Notes under the pieces: generated by a model
Databases searched by the model: none
Told to the model about the DNA's origin: nothing
Seen by the model: the letters and a program-made list of their open reading frames with translations, nothing else
Assembly: GCA_002383405.1 (NCBI GenBank)
Contig: DFYS01000122.1
Span: 10,336-26,526 of the forward strand
DNA: 16,191 nucleotides
Source of the DNA: Moorella sp. UBA4076
GTDB taxonomy: Bacteria > Bacillota > DSM-521 > Neomoorellales > Neomoorellaceae
Reading direction: 5' to 3'
Translations under genes and position numbers: made by a program
Shown here: positions 15,501 through 16,191 of the stretch, in pieces
Numbering within the stretch: position 1 is the first letter of the stretch
How the letters are laid out: every line of letters starts with the position of its first letter

Positions 15501-16191
15501 CGTATTTTGCTTGCCAATAATAGCGTTTGCAAGGGAGTTAATGTAACTTGAAGCCGGATCCACAGCATGAAGAGCGGTTAGTTCCTTCGCCAGATAAACA
15601 GCATCTAGTGATGAATTGTCGGCAGCAACCTGAGCAGAGGCAATAACGGCCTCCTTTAAAGATTTACCATTATAAACCCAGCCGCCTACCGAAAGGTTTT
15701 CACCGGCGTTGGCTAAAGCCTCTACGCAGCGGTAATCAAAGTTCCAGCCATTGACCTCATAGGCCAAGCTGCCATTCTGGTAACGGTTCTTAAAATAATA
15801 AACCGCCTTGCTGATGCTGTCCTGGACCTGGCTATAAACAGCATCGTTAACAGGCAAATCCGGTTTCACCAGGGCCAGGGCCTGCAGCGGTGCTTTGGTG
15901 CCGTAATCATTGCCCAAAGGGCCAAAACTGCCGTCGGCATTCTGGGTGGCCATAATGTAAGTAAGTAAACTATTATTATTGCTCAGCATGTCGGCTAATT
16001 TTTCGAGGCTACTTTTTAGGGCTACACCATCCTTGGTCCATTTCGTCTCATCCAGCTTTTCTCCCGCCAAGGTAAGGACGTAAGCCGCATAGCCGTCAAT
16101 CTTTTCCCCCGCCTGGTAACGGCTGTGAATAAAATCGATGGCTTTAGCTTGTAATTCCTCGATAGCACTATTTGCGGCTATAGCCTTGCCA
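12531..16191 (-). CDS. Giant S-layer-anchored toroid / Big_2 / DUF4430 / SLH protein (N-terminus beyond window)
   Basis: The frame stays open from the stop near 12531 to the right edge, giving 1,219 visible residues. The TTG at 16070 is not the true start, because repeat sequence (YQAGEKIDGYAAYVLTLAG) continues upstream. Domain order: about 590 residues of prenyltransferase-like alpha/alpha-toroid repeats (16190-14410; for example ATQNADGSFGPLG, YLQQWQQDDGSVYT), probably two toroids; a Big_2 immunoglobulin-like domain (14400-14120); DUF4430 (14115-13766; KWGLTALGALHATGLDY, NGWMYNVNDRAPMV, TVIWWYS); a Lys/Ala-rich helical linker; a ZU5-like stretch with IPGGAL and HFSDYAVFV; then three SLH domains (13075-12534) with TRAEF, TREEV and SRAEC signatures. 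SLH domains bind pyruvylated wall polymers, so the protein sits on the cell surface. Toroid plus DUF4430 is the two-part plan of intrinsic factor, here with an inserted Big_2. It heads the visible part of the ECF operon, and its promoter is outside the window. Confidence 0.9.
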   Translation of the reverse strand, partial: GKAIAANSAIEELQAKAIDFIHSRYQAGEKIDGYAAYVLTLAGEKLDETKWTKDGVALKSSLEKLADMLSNNNSLLTYIMATQNADGSFGPLGNDYGTKAPLQALALVKPDLPVNDAVYSQVQDSISKAVYYFKNRYQNGSLAYEVNGWNFDYRCVEALANAGENLSVGGWVYNGKSLKEAVIASAQVAADNSSLDAVYLAKELTALHAVDPASSYINSLANAIIGKQNTDSATVYFGNSIYDDVTVLTALGKAGKLSDINQVYALNYLNSFKHEHKDGWGYVAGAAWGGYYPEEPDLTAQVLTALSYFNGAGDPNSDVYKAIQDGLAYLNDIQDVDTGAIPAQWDSTFSTAETLIALKSLGKTYDDYAGGSWAKSSRTKTIAQCLLALNRWSDTTRVNKLVNLLKDRHSSNGFDNSVYSDMWGYIALGEAGKISVINDDARNYILSKQSVAEATYGAWGEMWGGTFYPDFMSTAQAIRALTYLPGYQENDPQIQAINKGLAYLQQWQQDDGSVYTTEPYPDDPVVDTAETIITLKKLDQDPLGWKSNQGLSPVSYMMLKALNEDGSSFGASKNVLDASEALYTYLLLQGAVNPTTSLGLTINPATATVNVSGQQKFQAAINYFDGNSINVTNKAAWSVGDTGIASVSVSDSVYDVLVTALKAGQTVVTATYAGLTATASLTVTAPATSPGQEYNTCTVRIAVVGMNDEVLYGGPPDGSVTVSKDGKWGLTALGALHATGLDYVEENGFVKSIDGLENSGMNGWMYNVNDRAPMVGAAQQEVQDGNTVIWWYSTDINSPGPTWESLQKGNAPVPPATTTPADLKEQNKKLPASLQVSDAALDTLTKIAQLLGLKENTDEVGPLNEVKKAVAVAGSDQPLSREVLATLKKDLAQNKIDLAQKVAAAAGATITDNKEEVALAIPGGALTQDVEITIKKNDFTGSPGNGGGNKAPAAPPAGYRPVSAAYHFGPDGTTFAVPVTITLKVALPPLAQPENLALAWYDQAKGDWVAIPAVFDVAKGLILARVNHFSDYAVFVREARKSFVDVTPASCGWAQAAIEELAGAGIVAGVDGSHFEPGRAATRAEFASLLVKALGMEAKQGAKSPFKDVKDGAWYAEAVTTAAAKGLVKGYEDGSFRPEKTITREEVAAMLVRAMNPPATEEKLTFKDSDSVSAWARNSVAVAAANGLVKGFTDGSFRPGAAASRAECAVMVYRMLVAE

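Noticed and set aside
10089..16191. True squalene/terpene cyclase activity of the toroid proteins
   Set aside because: The proteins are exported or surface-anchored and show no DxDD-type catalytic motif. A binding toroid fits better.
1..16191. CRISPR array, tRNA or rRNA genes
   Set aside because: No regularly spaced repeats, tRNA-like cloverleaf or rRNA stretch was seen on either strand.

Overview
The window reads as Gram-positive, spore-forming Clostridia. It has a GC-rich genome style, S-layer homology (SLH) domains, a copper-amine-oxidase-N-like secreted module, a diderm-independent lipoprotein binding protein, GGAGG-type ribosome sites with several GTG/TTG starts, and one near-perfect SigH-type promoter. 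A Moorella- or Peptococcaceae-like thermophilic anaerobe would fit, but that assignment is inference from gene style only.

Layout. (1) 1-1084 is an accessory edge, all on the minus strand. It holds the N-terminal part of a probable TnpB/IS605 OrfB-type protein running off the left end, a palindrome upstream of it, and a VapBC-type toxin-antitoxin pair (ribbon-helix-helix antitoxin, PIN toxin). (2) 1085-1413 is non-coding, with candidate antitoxin operator repeats, a SigH-like promoter and a strong intrinsic terminator that lies ahead of the next operon. (3) 1414-5889, plus strand, is a five-gene uptake operon: class I SAM methyltransferase, a DUF4198-type protein, a FecCD/BtuC-type permease, a lipoprotein solute-binding protein (BtuF/FepB class) and its ATPase. 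(4) 5890-7342 is a seam where the two transporter operons converge. It holds translated remnants without start codons, a small hypothetical gene, and the ECF S component. (5) 6342-16191, minus strand, is a second uptake operon. In transcription order it encodes a huge surface protein (alpha/alpha-toroid repeats, Big_2, DUF4430, three SLH), a membrane-tethered DUF4430 protein, a secreted toroid protein with a copper-amine-oxidase-N-like module, EcfT, a fused double ECF ATPase, the S component and a small unknown protein.

How they may work together. DUF4430 is related to the C-terminal beta domain of animal transcobalamin and intrinsic factor, whose other half is an alpha/alpha toroid. This operon encodes both halves, once in a single S-layer protein and once split over two exported proteins, directly upstream of a complete ECF transporter whose S component resembles the cobalamin/cobalamin-precursor group. 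The simplest reading is an S-layer-displayed, intrinsic-factor-like corrinoid capture system handing ligand to an ECF importer, next to a second FecCD/BtuF-type importer for a corrinoid, metallophore or metal complex. The ligand is inferred; no cobalamin riboswitch was found in the window, and the promoter of the second operon lies outside it.
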